Source: Poa pratensis (Eukaryota; Streptophyta; Magnoliopsida; Poales; Poaceae). Taken from it: a DNA stretch of 64,000 nucleotides. The stretch covers positions 125,586,914 to 125,650,913 of the forward strand of contig CAMZMU010000063.1 of assembly GCA_947311845.1 (NCBI GenBank). Direction: 5' to 3'. This document shows positions 1 through 11,801 of this stretch, one piece after another (position 1 is the stretch's first letter; every line of letters begins with the position of its first letter). The position numbers and the translations under genes are program-made. Below the pieces are notes generated by a model. It saw nothing but the letters and a program-made list of their open reading frames with translations, was not told the DNA's origin and ran no database searches.

Positions 1-504
1 ACAAGGAATCTGATAACCTTGTTGAACCAAGTAGGAGACACAGAACTTGTATGTGTGCATGATACAAGGTTCAACAAACTATCAGGATTCATAGTGCGCC
101 ACATCATTTTAATCATCGGCATTGAAAAAATGAGGTATAGGGACAAATGAAAAGCATGCCTCATACTTAATTAGATTCACACACAAATTCAGAGACGGCG
201 TAGTGAAATCCAGTGGGATGCAAAAATGTGTATTCGTGCATATCACAGGTTTCACTCACGTCGCCTCCGGATCACATAGTGCCACAACAGTTTAATCATC
301 GGCATGATCAAAAGACGGTAAAAAGAGTTCTCACACATGTCACACAAGTTAAAAGAGCTAGGCATGCTAGTTAATGAATTAGCGAGATCACGCACCATTG
401 TCATTTATGTTTTGGGTTGTTGGCTTTTGACTTCAGCGGGAATTCGCGAGAACCATTTAGCGTGTTGAATGGCCTGCGATCGGCCTGATGTCCTAGGCGT
501 CTTT

Positions 505-1730
505 CTATCTCGTTCTTTGTCGGTGAATTAAGATAGAACACCCATCACAGTGGGTGAGCTCTTTATCGATTATTTCTGAAAGTTTCATCTGGATGCGAAG
601 AAACTCTTTCCTGACTGCCTCATCAGTGGCCGCCGCCTTTAGCTTGACCCATTGCTCGACAGCAGAGGAAATTGTCTCGTTGTTTCTCCCGTATGAACTC
701 CCGTATTAGAAGGATGAGGTACCAGGACTCAGTCCTACTGCCTGGCACCTGCTTGATGCCGCGAACTCTGTCGTGTGACTGAATACCTTCTTGCCATGCT
801 TTTCGATATGTCTTCTCATCATGCCTTCATTTAAATAGTAGTTGTTGAGAGCCTCATCCAGGACATCCTTGATGCCGGTGTAGTCTTTCGTCTTCTCTTG
901 ACTCCCCGAGTCGAGATACAGGGCATACGAATCCATTGGGAAGAGAACGATGAGGGTGCCGTATTGGTTACTGCGGTAAACAGTACAAATAGAGACCATC
1001 ATCTTCAAATTAACGCGATGGAAAAGCGTGTACGAAATAATGTTTATGATAGGTACGAAAGAATCTTACCCGGCGGGAAAGTAAGGCAGGAGAAAGATAG
1101 TTTTGGTGCAATGCTTCCTCATGAAATCTTCGAGGTACTTTGCCGTGCGAGTTTTACCAGTAGAGGTGTTCACAAAGCACTCTTCCATGAAGTAGGGGTC
1201 GACTATCATGATGTTTGAGTTTCTCTCATGAGTTGCTGCGCCAAATTGAGCACAAATAGTCGGACCATGGACGTGGAGAGCGGCTTCATGTGCAACATGT
1301 CGAAGATATCACTAAATCTCAGGAAGAACACGTCCCGGGATATATATCGACAAAGCCCATGCCCTTTGGTACCTTTCCGGGAAAAGCGGGTACGATGGAT
1401 TGTTCTCTTTGATAAGTTCTTTTTCCAATAATAGAACTTTATCATGGACGCTTTTGATTTCGGACGTACGACGGCTAGCACATTATCCGGCAGCATCGGT
1501 TTGGCCAACTCATGGGACCGATGCCAGTTGGGGATGGTCATCTTGTCACAAACCCGTTTGGGGATCTTATCTCCCGACACGTGCTGGCTATTGGAGGCAC
1601 CAATGGTTATCTTGCTTTTCTTGAATCTTTTCTTTTCCGCCTTCTTAGGCTCCTTGGGATCGAGAGCCTGTTGCAAGGTATCATGGAGTGTGCCCTGGCT
1701 GAATCCGGCTTCCCCAGTAGCTTCTGGCAA
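505..1730 (-). pseudogene. CACTA ULP1-like (C48 peptidase type) gene, decayed 3' part
   Basis: Two minus-strand pieces align with the better preserved gene at 63009-63979. The stretch near 1206-1350 (DVFFLRFSDIFDMLH, MVRLFVLN) matches DVFFIAYEDIFKLFH and MVRLYALD. The stretch near 706-1008 (YALYLDSG, GIKDVLDEALNNY) matches IATYLDSG, RIKGVLDDALEAY. The conserved LDS corresponds to the aspartate region of ULP1 proteases. Further downstream (about 690-505) the frame reads EFLRIQMKLSEIID, matching DFHRIRLQLATIIL, and then meets a stop. The frame changes several times, so no intact protein is expected. The role in transposition of these ULP1-type proteins is not established. Confidence 0.7.
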
Positions 1731-1800
1731 TGGTTGAGAATGGAAATTTAGACGCTTGGAGCACGAAGCTTCTCTCTTAGATCAGGCACGTGAGAATGCA

Positions 1801-3780
1801 TTAGATCATGGTCATGTTGGTCAAGAGGCCCGTCGTTGAGGTAGAAGTCCATGGGGTCCTCGGGTCTGCATCAGGTGGAGCCGACCTGTCGACCGGTGTT
1901 AGTTGTGTTGGTTGTGGGGTGATGCTAGGAAGGTCTAAACGAAGCAGTGATTTTGGCCATGTCATCGGCCACGGCTGGCATTCATCGAGATTATACTCCC
2001 TTTCGGCTTTGGGGGGTTGAGCCGGAGGATCGTAATATGCGCAACCCGGCAACACCCGAGCAATTGCAACCCTAAACACATCATCAGGCATAGGCACACA
2101 ATGCATCGTGCGGATAAGTGGTGTCACGATACTTGCCTTCGCCACATCCTTGAGCTCACCGTTAACACGCAATAGCAATGTGCATGGCACGTCGTCGTCC
2201 TGCGAAAACATGTAAGACGTCAGGCGCCACCAATGAAGTATTATAAAACTTCTCGAGACTTTTGGAACGCTCAATTACCTTGAGAGCGTTGAGCTCGGCT
2301 AATGGTGTGACTCTTGGAGCTGGCGTGCCAGTGGAAGGGCTGCTACGAGGCACGTTGTCGGTCGGCGATCCATCGCCCATTGGATGTTCGTTGATCACGG
2401 GGCCAATGTTAGGCGACACATTGTTTGATCCATGGCTGGCCTCGAGGTTGATCACAGGGAAAGGCCCTGTTTGGCCTGCTTTCATCCAAGATACCATCGA
2501 CTCCATCATGGTAGGAATTAGGTTGTTGACCGTCCTTACAACTTCAGTTTGGATGGTCGACTGCATATTCGCATTCAACAGCCAATTCCCGCCTGAGATC
2601 CATCTCTGTGACCTTCTTTCTCTCGTTTCGCTGCTCCGTGGTCTCGGCGCCGTAGTAAAATTGATGTTTGTAACCGCTTCCTAGGCCGATCACACGGCTA
2701 CGATTCGGTGCACGTGACACCGCAGTTCCTTTACAATGTTCAGCGCCCTGTTAAAAGGGTGTCCCACGGGCCGGCCTTCGAGGAGCCTTCTTGAGATCCA
2801 TCAACTGCAGCTTGTCGTTCTTTCTCTTCTTCCTCCAGAAGTTTATCCATAATTTCCTTCACCTTGGCATTATTGGCAAGTTCTCCCGGTGTTAGAGGAT
2901 TTTCCTTGTAATGCGCCCTGATAAACTGTCTTGCCAGCGGGTCGGTGATCTTGTCGTAGATAGAAGGCCCTTTCCTCTCGTCATCCTCCTTTTTCCACTT
3001 TTGTTGCTTTCCAGGGTAACCACGGCTCCCGAGAGTGTGGGGAGCTACGTTCTTTCCATGCGCAGTTTTCCCCCACTCCCTTAGCGCCTTCTCTCAGGTT
3101 TGGCTTCGTTGGCTTTGAAAAGCGTGAAGTCATCTTCAGAGATATTTGGAAAGGTCTTGTTGACCTCAGCGAAATCGGCACCATCATCAATCATGTCCCT
3201 CACAGTTGATCTCCAAGTACTAAATGCTTTGCTGAACTTGCCAAGAGCATATCTGTTGACCAGATTATTCGTGACATTGAGGTTATCATAGGGCTTCGGG
3301 AACTGGTACCGTGCGTGTAGCTTGCCAATGAGGTACTCGGCCCTCGTCGTTTGGCTTTTCTTTTTAAGTGCTCGTCATTGAGATTGCCAAAGTCTCGGGC
3401 AATGCATCCCAAGTTGTTGCCGTACCCTTTTGCAAGATCTAACGGCCTTGTAGGGCGACCGCTGGTATGGTCCACCTGCTCGAATTCTTGTCGCGTGGAG
3501 GGGAGCCTGTTTGGGCGTCTCAGCCGTTGACGTTTGGCTTCGCTACCAGACGTCTCCGTGCCTGTTTGGACACCGCCACTAGTGGTGGTCTCCCCATCGG
3601 ATGCCCCCCTCTCAGACTCGGATCGCTTTGCATTGTCAACTTCTTTCCTAGTGCCTCCAGATAATTATCTTCTCCACCAGCATTGTGCCTCCTATCCCAG
3701 AACTGCCGGCCTCGTTGTTGTTGGACATCTTCGATCGCACTATATAAGAAAAATTGTAAATTAATACAACAAATATGCAC
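1801..3780 (-). pseudogene. CACTA second-gene N-terminal part, frameshifted
   Basis: Minus-strand open pieces at 3520-3780, 3200-3475, 2981-3190, 2162-2578 and 1801-2274 read in order towards the ULP1-like part. They change frame repeatedly. The piece at 1801-2274 contains a compact domain (VPCTLLLRVNGELKDVAKAS, then MPDDVFRVAI). This resembles the small domain found between the coiled-coil part and the ULP1 part of grass CACTA proteins, recently named DUF8039; that name is from memory. The piece at 2162-2578 is a Ser/Pro-rich linker. No catalytic transposase motif was seen. Confidence 0.5.
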
Positions 3781-4689
3781 TTAACTATTAAAAACTCACT
3801 AATCTATTTCATAAAATGTCATATCTTTAGCCAAAGTGATGCCAAAATTCACGGAAAATTTGGCATGACCTTTGCTAAAAATATGACATATGAGTACCCG
3901 AATTTGCCGGAACGGAAGTTAATCAACGTTCCGGCAATCTCAAGGGCCTCTAGGGGTACCTGCAAACATTCACATGCATTCATCGACCATTTGTCATTCG
4001 CATTGCGACATTCACATCACACAAAAACTCATCGACCACCCACCACCACCACACATCATCCATCGACATTTGTCGATTGCATTTCGACAACATTTCATAC
4101 AAAAAATATCAGTAGCTAAACATAAACATAAATCATAAAATCAAAACCTACATCTGAATTCAGCAAACCTACATCCAAATTCAAAACCTACATCTAAATT
4201 CAAAACTAAACATCAGCTAAACATAAATCATAAAATCAATTTCATTAAACCTAAACACTAGCTAAACCTAAATTTGAAATATTAGTTTTTCAAAAAAAAA
4301 ATGGGTTGTGCATTTTCACAAGCACCTTCGGTGCTAGGAGGGAGAGGATGCAGTGGGAGGAGGGAGAGGGAGGGAGGGACAGGGGCGTACCTTGCTCGAC
4401 GGCGAGTGGAGGCCGGAGGAGGGGAAGAAGACGGCGGCGGGAGGGGCGACCTGCGCTCGATCTCGTGTGGGGCGGAAGCACTCGCGCGGCGGCCGGAGGA
4501 GAAGGAGATGACGCTTGGTGTCGACGGAGTGGGTGGGCGGCGGCGTGGGTGGGCGGCGGCGTGGGTGGTGCTCGAGGTCGACGGCGGCGTGGGTGGGTGG
4601 CGGCGTGGGTGCTCAGGGTCGACGGCGCGGGCGTGGGGAAGTTTGTGAGCGGGAGAGAGAGAGGGGAGAGGCACCGCGCACTAAGTGCA

Positions 4690-5048
4690 CGGGCAAATCA
4701 CCGCTGGCGAACAGCGCCCATTCGCCAGCGCTAGGCCAGGCACCGCTGGCGAACATGTCGTTTTTGCCAGCGCTAGGCCAGGCACCGCTGGCGAACGGAC
4801 CATGTTCGCCAGCGCTAGGTTAGATACCGCTGGCGAACAGCAAAATCGTTTCGCCAGCAGTACCATGCCCCCCAATCCAGCCCGTACTTGCATGTACCGC
4901 TGGCGATGTAGATCCTCTGTTCGCCAGGGCTGTGGTGTGCACCGCTGGCGAAGTCTGTTTCCTGTTCGCCAGTGGTTTTAGCACTGGCGGGCTCCAAACT
5001 TGGTTCGCCAGTGGTAGGCTGGCGGCAGTAGATGGTTTCCTACTAGTG
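4690..5048. repeat. CACTA subterminal repeat array (CGCTGGCGAAC / GTTCGCCAGCG)
   Basis: At least ten copies of an 11-13-base unit (ACCGCTGGCGAAC and its inverse TTCGCCAGCG) alternate in both orientations, separated by 15-40 bases, up to the terminus at 5048. In CACTA elements such arrays are binding sites for the element-encoded DNA-binding protein. The open frames called through this array on both strands are by-products of the repeats. Confidence 0.88.
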
Positions 5049-5249
5049 GATGTTTCCGGATGATCATAGTACTGAACTACACAATTCAGGGAAGGGAGAG
5101 CCTAAGGTTCAGAACAGGATACTAGAAGACCACTGAAATTCTCTGCATTCAGACGCACATGATAACAACTATGCGCCAAGTAATGGTTAACTGAAGATTG
5201 GCTTCCAAATCCGAAAAAGAGACATCTTTTGGCATCGATGTAAGAAGCT

Positions 5250-5449
5250 GCATAGACGTGAATGGTTGCGTTTGAGGTTCTTGGTGTCGGCCTTGGTTGC
5301 ATGGGCAACTTGGTCGTCGACCCGTGTGGGGGCGCGGCCTCGGGGCCGGCGTGGATCGAGTTGTATTTTTTTTTAGGCCTTGTCCTACATGTTTGCTTCT
5401 ACTTTATCAATATAAAAGGCAAAGCTTTTGCCTTCGTTTAAAAAAAAAA
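5250..5449 (+). mobile_element. 5'-truncated LINE-type 3' end with poly(A)
   Basis: A GC-rich stretch (GGGGGCGCGGCCTCGGGGCC near 5330) is followed by a T-rich 3' end with TTTATCAATATAAAAGGCAAAG and a run of ten A at about 5440-5449. This layout is typical of the 3' ends of grass L1-type LINEs. No clear target duplication was found, so the left edge is approximate. Confidence 0.42.
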
Positions 5450-7086
5450 GCAATATGAACTTTGCATAACTCAATATAGAAATAAAATCATTTCATTTTT
5501 AGCTAATTTTCTATTAATTACTAGTATACATAACACATCATCGATATATTTGGGGCACACATATCAAATTCATCAAATTTATGGGCGTTACAACACGCCA
5601 AATAAGGCAAAACCTCAGAAGCCTACACTGGCTTAATTATCCATAAGCATAAACCCAAAAGAAATCGGCCTGAGTCGCTCTCTCCAAGTCAAGTCATCTT
5701 GGCGACTTGTCTCACCTTGAGCTCACCAGCTTTGACCATATTCCCCTGACGTTGATCACGTGAAAGATGCTTGGGCATCCCAACTTGACATTATTAGAAT
5801 ATAGAAGGCATAATGTCTGCACAGGTTTCAGAGTTAACCATAGAGGATAGAACAACCACTAACGAAGCATTATCTATGTGATTCACAATTCACACCGCAA
5901 TTCCTACCATGGCGTTGTGATGCCAAAAGAGTTGGTGCCTTGGTGTTGGTGGTGTGGAAGAAGTGATTCATTCATCTTCACTAGCTGTCCGCCGACTCTT
6001 AACAGGCATGTCCCCTATCATTCTACCTGCTTGCAATTCTGATTTACATTAGTAGTAAATTTTCATCAAATTCTGTTGGGATGTTTTATCTAGTCAAAGC
6101 CAACCCCATTTCTTTTTGGCGACGTATAGGCAGTAACTGTGGCTTTTGAGTTTTTGTTCGGCCATTTTCCAAACGACGAGAGTAGCTAGTGTGGCCGGGT
6201 TTCCAGATCCGAGTGTGTCGGGTTTGCGGTTGTTCCGGAAGATTTAGAGCCCTGTGGGTTCAGAGGGAAGAAAGAGGCATGTGGATTAGGGTGTTGTTAT
6301 AAAAGTACTACTGTACTAGTAGGTTAGTGTGTTCATTTGTGTGTAGTGGTGTCGCATACACTCTGATTAATTGATTAAAGCTAATTTAGTTAAGTGTAGA
6401 CCGGGCATCAATAAATCAGCAGGAAGTGGTGGAGTGGATGCTACTCTATGTCTTTCTGCAGTAGAGATGCATCTGCTCCATGCGTTGTATTGCACCAATT
6501 ATTCTTCAGAGGTACTGCAGTGCAGGCTCATGATCGTCTTTACATCTCACCACACATTGTTTTGTAGATTCTCTCATCGGAAGTTTTCTGTGCTTTGACT
6601 ATCTAATGCTTCAGATCTGTGTTTCATCTCATTGCTCTCTGTTGACCTTTGTGCTAAAACATCTATCCTCTTACAAGTGCCCAATTTGTGTTACAAAGCT
6701 GCCTCCGCAGAAGATTTTGGTAGAAGTACTCTCCATGGAGAATGAAATTCTATAGATAATTTTCTTGTCGGACATATATTTTTGGAGGTTTCACTTATGA
6801 GGTCAATGAAATGCGAAAACAACATTATACAACTCTATGCAGTTCGTGAATTTCTGAAGCAGCACTCTAGTTTGTTTATTTTTAAACCTGTCAACCCCAA
6901 TTCTTCAGCAGCTAGAGGAAATGTTTTGTGTAAATACCATCTTTACCTATTTCGCACTCTCACCCTGTCCATTCGCATGTTGGATTGAACTGACTTTTAA
7001 CACACCTAGTATGTTCAGATCAAAAGTTGCCCGCCAACAGTTCAGTCAAGGCTTGCCGAATACTAATTCCCGGCTGCTTCCAGAAT
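5450..7086 (+). other. Upstream region of the tandem-kinase gene
   Basis: No protein-coding gene is supported here. The stretch is AT-rich. TTATAAAAG at about 6298 could be a TATA element. A splice-acceptor-like CTGCTTCCAG ends at 7083, three bases before the ATG at 7087. This suggests a 5'-UTR intron, or small upstream coding exons that cannot be recognised here. The open frame at 6371-6598 shows no domain. Confidence 0.4.
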
Positions 7087-9133
7087 ATGGAACACTCGGA
7101 TAGTAGTGTAAGAAGACTATTCCAAGGGGACGATGGATCAAAATGGATTGCGCAGAGCAACCATGACTTGAAATTCTTCACAGAAAATCAAATGAAAACA
7201 GTTACCAGCAACTACAGAACTGTGCTCGGAAGGGGTGGCTTTGGAGAAGTTTACTTAGGAGTCCTTGAGGATGGAAGTATGGTTGCAGTTAAGAGGTTAA
7301 TCCACAATGTGAAAGGAAGCTTCGCCAAAGAGTTGATCGTCCACCGTGAAATCAATCACAAGCATGTCGTCAGACTAATCGGCTACTGCTTAGAAGAAAA
7401 TGCCTTAACGATGGTCACAGAGTATATTCCTAAAGGAAACCTGTGCGACGCCCTTCACAAGGATAACATTCCCTTTTCTTTGGATACACGACTGAGAATC
7501 GCCACAGAATGTGCAGAAGCATTGGGTTATATGCATTCCCAAATGAATACTCGGATTATTCATGGTGACATCAAGCCTGCTAATATACTTCTGGATGACG
7601 ACTAGGAGCAAAAATATCAGACTTTGGAATCTCAAGACTTGTGAGCGCCGAAACTACTCTGTATACACTGAATGTGATAGGGAGCATAGGTTACATGGAC
7701 CCTTTGTTTGCTCAGGATGGCCGTCTTACAGCAATGAGCGATGTTTATAGTTTTGGTGTAGTGCTTTTGGAGCTGATAACTCGAAAAAAGGCAAGAACAG
7801 ACGATGGGGAGATGAGCTTGGTTGGAACTTTCACCCAAGCTCTGGCAAAAGGGGTCAGGAGGGTGAGGGAGATGTTTGATGCTGAAATTGCAACGCCAAG
7901 CGACATGAAGACCGTTGAAGAAATTGCGAAGCTGGCGGGTAAATGCTTGACATTGGAACTCAACAAACGTCCAGACATGCTAGAAGTGGCCGAACGTCTT
8001 GGCAAACTTAGGAAAGCTCCACGTCAGGGACAAGAAGGGCTGTTTTCTTGGTTTTGGGGAGGGAAAAAGCAACAAACTCATGCAGAAGACTCCTGCCTGG
8101 TCGAACCATCGCGACACAGCATTACCAGTTGGAGTGGCTCGACAATATCCTTTAGCTCTGCAACACCAGCTCTTTCGTCTAATCTGGAGGACGTGCTTTC
8201 TGCATCGGCTGAAGTTCTGGGCAAGGGTACAGTCGGGACAGCGTACAAGGTGGTACTTGATGATGGGTCTGTGATCGCGGTCAAGAGGCTGGAAGGCTTG
8301 GACTTGCCGAAAGCAGAATTTGAGCAGCGGATGGCGACGATAAGCGCCATCGAATGCGAAAACATTCTGCCGTTGCTGGGGTATTACTTTACCAACCAAG
8401 ACAAGTTTGTATCCTACTCGTGCATGCCAATGGGCAGCCTGGCAAAAGCACTCCACGGTAGCTACCATATACCTGCCTTCCTTTGAGTTGTACAACTTCA
8501 CAAAATGTAATGCTTTTGATGCATCACTGATACATATCATGTGTCGGCGCAGGAGATGGAGCCTCTCATCATCCGGAGCAGATGAACTGGGATCAGCGAT
8601 TATGCATCTTGAGCGATGTGGTGAATGCTGTGGAGTCCATCCACTCACTCGGACCGTTGAGCAGCCACGGTAACATCAAGTCCTCCAACGTGTTCCTTCA
8701 GAACAGTCATGCCGCGAGCCTATCGGAGCACGGCCTAGGGACGCTCCGCCAGTTTTCGAAAGCTTCTGGCTACCGGGCACCTGAGGTCACCGACCATAGG
8801 CACGTCTCCCAGAAAGCCGACGTGTACAGCTTCGGCATACTAATGCTGGAGCTGTTCACCCGCCAGGCTCCGGTAAACGAAGCACGCCCCGAGGAAGGCG
8901 TCGATCTGCTGCGGTTGGTGAGCTCCGTGCCCCGTGAGAAGTGGGTGACTCAAGTGTTAGACACGGATCTTCGACTCCGTGATGAGGAAATGAAAGTCAT
9001 AATTCTGCAGCTCCTACAGCTCGCCGTTGATTGTTGCTGCCATAATGCCAACGTGAGGCCGAGTATGTCTGATGTCAGGCAGCTCCTACAGTACTTCCTT
9101 ACAAAAACAATGTTTTCCATTGCAAGACCGTAA
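7087..9133 (+). CDS. Tandem kinase protein: WAK-like kinase fused to RKL1-like pseudokinase (one-base frameshift)
   Basis: Exons are 7087-8457 and 8553-9133. The intron (GT at 8458, AG at 8551-8552) is phase 1 and lies where LRR-III receptor kinases often have one. Kinase 1 has a complete glycine loop (LGRGGFG, residues about 47-53), the VAVK lysine at about 69, HGD at about 159-161 and SDFG, so it may be active although not of the RD class. Kinase 2 resembles the RKL1/RLK902 group: glycine loop GKGTVG and the AVK lysine are present, but HRD is HGN and DFG is SEHG, so it should be catalytically dead. There is no signal peptide or membrane segment, so a cytoplasmic protein is expected. At about 7600 the frame breaks: TAG follows LLDDD and the kinase continues one base out of frame. 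Inserting one base gives exactly 651 codons. Kinase-pseudokinase fusions of this plan include known cereal resistance proteins. The allele here may be null, or the base may be a sequence error. The start at 7087 is inferred. Confidence 0.85.
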
Positions 9134-10369
9134 CCTATGAGCGGTTGTACAGTGTTGTTTGCATCTGTAACCTGCATTGCTCCAGATGGAACTCGTTTAA
9201 CAATTCTGGAGGGGTAACGATTAGGAGGTTAGCTGCAACTTTTGATGTAGTAGTAAAGGAGATGATGGTTGGGTGTTTCTGTTCGGTATTCAGTATGAAC
9301 TTGTGAAGCCATAACAGTGTGCAATAATCTTTACCGGAAAGTGTCCATTTCTTCTGAGTTCCAATGCTCTTCCATTTTAAAATATTAAAAAATATTTACA
9401 TGTTAAAAAAAAAGCTGAACATAGCCAATGATACGTCCTAGAAGTATGGGAAATTCACAATGCAAAATTATTTGTATTATGGGCTACACAAAAATGAACA
9501 AATCCGATGAAATTTAGAGATTTGAATATATGCATACTCAGATCCAAACTCTTGTAATTTTTGTGTAGCACATACTATAAATAATTTTCCGTCGTAATTT
9601 TTCATGCTTATAGGATATATCATTGGCTTCATCTAGGATTTTCTTTTATAAATTTTTTGAAACTCGTAAATGTATCTTTTATGATTTTTCATGCAGTGGA
9701 TATTGGGTGTCAGAAATCTACATTTAATCTTTACTCTCATTCAAAATTTGACATCTCGTGGCTCACAGTGGTGGGCAACCGTCCGCCATCAACGGTAACC
9801 GCACAGTCTGCGCTGAGACTGACAGGAGTTTTTAGTACTTTTGAAAATGAAAAATATATTTTTTGTGTCAGAAAGTTGGGAACTCTTTTTGGACACTATG
9901 TTTGGCATGTCAATATGCAGGTATGCACCCTTGTGCCTAAAATGGTCAATTTATCATTAACTAAGTTATGGATTTGATATCAGTTTGCTTATTTGGCTCG
10001 AAAGTCGTTAATGTTCATACACATAGTCCATTTTGTGACTTTCTTTTACAGAACATGTCAAAATCCATGTTTATCGATTTCTTGAAACTAGTACATGAAA
10101 AAGCTGCATGCCAAAGGATGACAGTTCTATAATGTTTTTCATTGATTTGTTTTCAAAACAGGGTCCAAATCACCGACAAAACTATTCAAATTTAGTAGTT
10201 GAACCTTGTAGCACCGTCTGTGGTTATAATTTTATAGAATTATATTTGGGTAATCTTATATGCTTTGTGGCAATTTTTAGCGTCAATGTATAACATATTT
10301 GTATACAAAATTTGAAATAATTTCGGTAAATCGGTTGAACTGCATTTACAGGGGCAAAAAAGGTATAAA
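9134..10369. other. Intergenic region 3' of the kinase gene
   Basis: AT-rich sequence. The first 200 bases are probably 3' UTR. A foldback MITE lies at about 9423-9628. Nothing else was recognised; the open frame at 9657-9977 has no visible domain. Confidence 0.5.
9423..9628. mobile_element. Foldback MITE with about 70-bp inverted arms
   Basis: The left arm starts AGCCAATGATACGTCCTAGA. The inverse of the right arm starts AGCCAATGATATATCCTATA, and similarity continues for about 70 bases on each side through AAAATTATTT and GCTACACAAA. No clear target duplication was identified, so the family is left open. Confidence 0.6.
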
Positions 10370-11801
10370 TCTATACCTAATAATAAAAGCATTAAAGTTT
10401 CTTCTCGTACGTCATTAATAATACCCCTTAAATTCGTAATAATTACTCACCACGGCCACCCATAAGTCACATACCGTTTCGATTCTTTTAACTCGCGTGC
10501 GACAACGACATGGAGGCGGGCGTCGACACGGAGAGGTGCTGTTGGGACGTACTGGCCTACTGGGGTCTGGGCAGCGGAGCAAGCCACAACGTTACGTCGT
10601 GGCATGAAGCAAGGTCGGCGGCGGCTCGAGCTTGTCAGGAAAGGCGGCCGGGTCGGGAAAAGTAACAGGCGGCGCCGTCGTTCGAACGGTGGCGAGCGAG
10701 ATCACGACGCGTAAGGAGGCGAGCACGTGGGAGCATCCTGGCGGCGGCGCGCGCAAGCAAGAGAGGAGGAGGCGGCAGCGGCCGAGGCAGAGCTAGCAGC
10801 GGCAGGCCGTTACCCCGGTCATCCAGCCTACGCCATGCACGCTACTACCTGCTCGTGCTGTGCCGTCGGCGCAACTGACCTCAGGCCTCTGGCTCAACGC
10901 CTCCCACGGTTCCACCACGGACACCAAGCAACTCCCCGCCTATCGCGTTCCCTTGCCGGCGCGCGGTCTGGGCACATAATTCGGGCGATCGGCGTGCGGT
11001 CTCTTCCCCCAGCTCAGGTGACAAGGCCATGGTTCATACGGAGGCTGCTCCAGGTGAAGCTCGAGGAGGAGCCGATTTGCTTGTTCAGTTAATTTTTCTG
11101 ATCCGATTTGCCTCGTCCATCTACCGCTTGGGATGGTCATCGGCGGCGGCATCAAGAGCTGGGCTGCAGCAATGGCCGTGATTTGGGAGGAGGCAACTAC
11201 CGAGCGGCAAACAGCGCCATCGAACCATTGACGGGCTAACATCAGAGCAGAGCTAGCAGCAACATCCTCAGGAAGAAATCGGGATTGCCTTTAGTTGAAT
11301 ACAGAGCACATATAGAATACAGAGCAAGCTTTTTTTTCTTAAGCACACAGCTTGATTCCAAAACTCACTGTTGCGCACTGTATTATCATTCAGAACTAGC
11401 TTACTTAACTTGGCTGGGACACATAAACTGAACAGACATGGATGCATGGATATAATGAAACATTTTAGTCTATTTCAAGAGATATATGACATTCAATTTT
11501 TTTAGGCAGAATGACTACTTCGTTAGTTATAATGACATATATTCAGAGTAAAACTTTTTTGTCCCCTTTGAAGCGCATTAGTCAATTAGTTAGAATGAAA
11601 TATATATATTTTTTATGGGTCTCTCTACATCTCGACATAACTTATGTCTCAATCATATAATGTCACCGTTTTTCCTGTTAGCGGATTAGGCCGATCGCGC
11701 AAAAGTACGATCGGACGGATACGGATGTGACTGAGACATAAGTTATGTCTAGCAAAACCGTTTTTTTATCTCCAGTTGCAACGCACGGACAAGTTTCCTA
11801 G
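10370..11801 (+). mobile_element. Non-autonomous Helitron
   Basis: The 5' end reads A|TCTATACCTAATAATAAAA and the 3' end GTTGCAACGCACGGAC...TTTCCTAG|T, both close to known grass Helitron ends. Insertion is between A (10369) and T (11802), as expected for Helitrons. The usual hairpin before CTAG is weak (TCC/GGA around GTTGCAACGCAC). The interior is GC-rich at about 10500-11250, unlike its AT-rich flanks, and may hold a captured host fragment. The open frames there (10727-11092 + and 10940-11242 -) have no recognisable domain and are not called as genes. No Rep/helicase is present. Confidence 0.75.
11634..11749. repeat. Inverted repeat with palindromic arms inside the Helitron
   Basis: GACATAACTTATGTCTCA at 11634-11651 is the inverse of TGAGACATAAGTTATGTC at 11732-11749. 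Each arm is also nearly self-complementary, and CCGATCG at about 11691 pairs with CGATCGG at about 11708. This may be a small nested MITE. Confidence 0.6.

Larger units (their letters stand above)
1..5048 (-). mobile_element. CACTA (En/Spm) element, right part; left end outside window
   Basis: The right terminus is seen directly. The sequence ends ...CCTACTAGTG at 5048, the inverse of a CACTA terminus (CACTAGTAGG on the minus strand). It is preceded by about 350 bases of short direct and inverted subterminal repeats, a hallmark of this superfamily. Minus-strand coding remnants at about 505-3780 resemble the second, ULP1-type gene of grass CACTA elements. No TNP2-type transposase is visible, so the element is either non-autonomous or its transposase lies to the left. 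AT-rich leader with short repeats of a CTACATCTAAATTC type lies at 4140-4215, and a GC-rich stretch with GGCGGCGTGGGT repeats lies at 4320-4680. The 3-bp target duplication cannot be checked. Confidence 0.85.

Noticed and set aside
4282..4981. Overlapping open frames of 60-142 codons on both strands
   Set aside because: They run through GC-rich repeats and CACTA subterminal repeats; no domain and no codon bias.
4690..5048. CRISPR-like spaced short repeats
   Set aside because: Units alternate in orientation and abut a CACTA terminus in a plant genome; they are transposon subterminal repeats.
10727..11242. Open frames of 121 and 100 codons in the first Helitron
   Set aside because: GC-rich composition, no recognised domain, antisense overlap.
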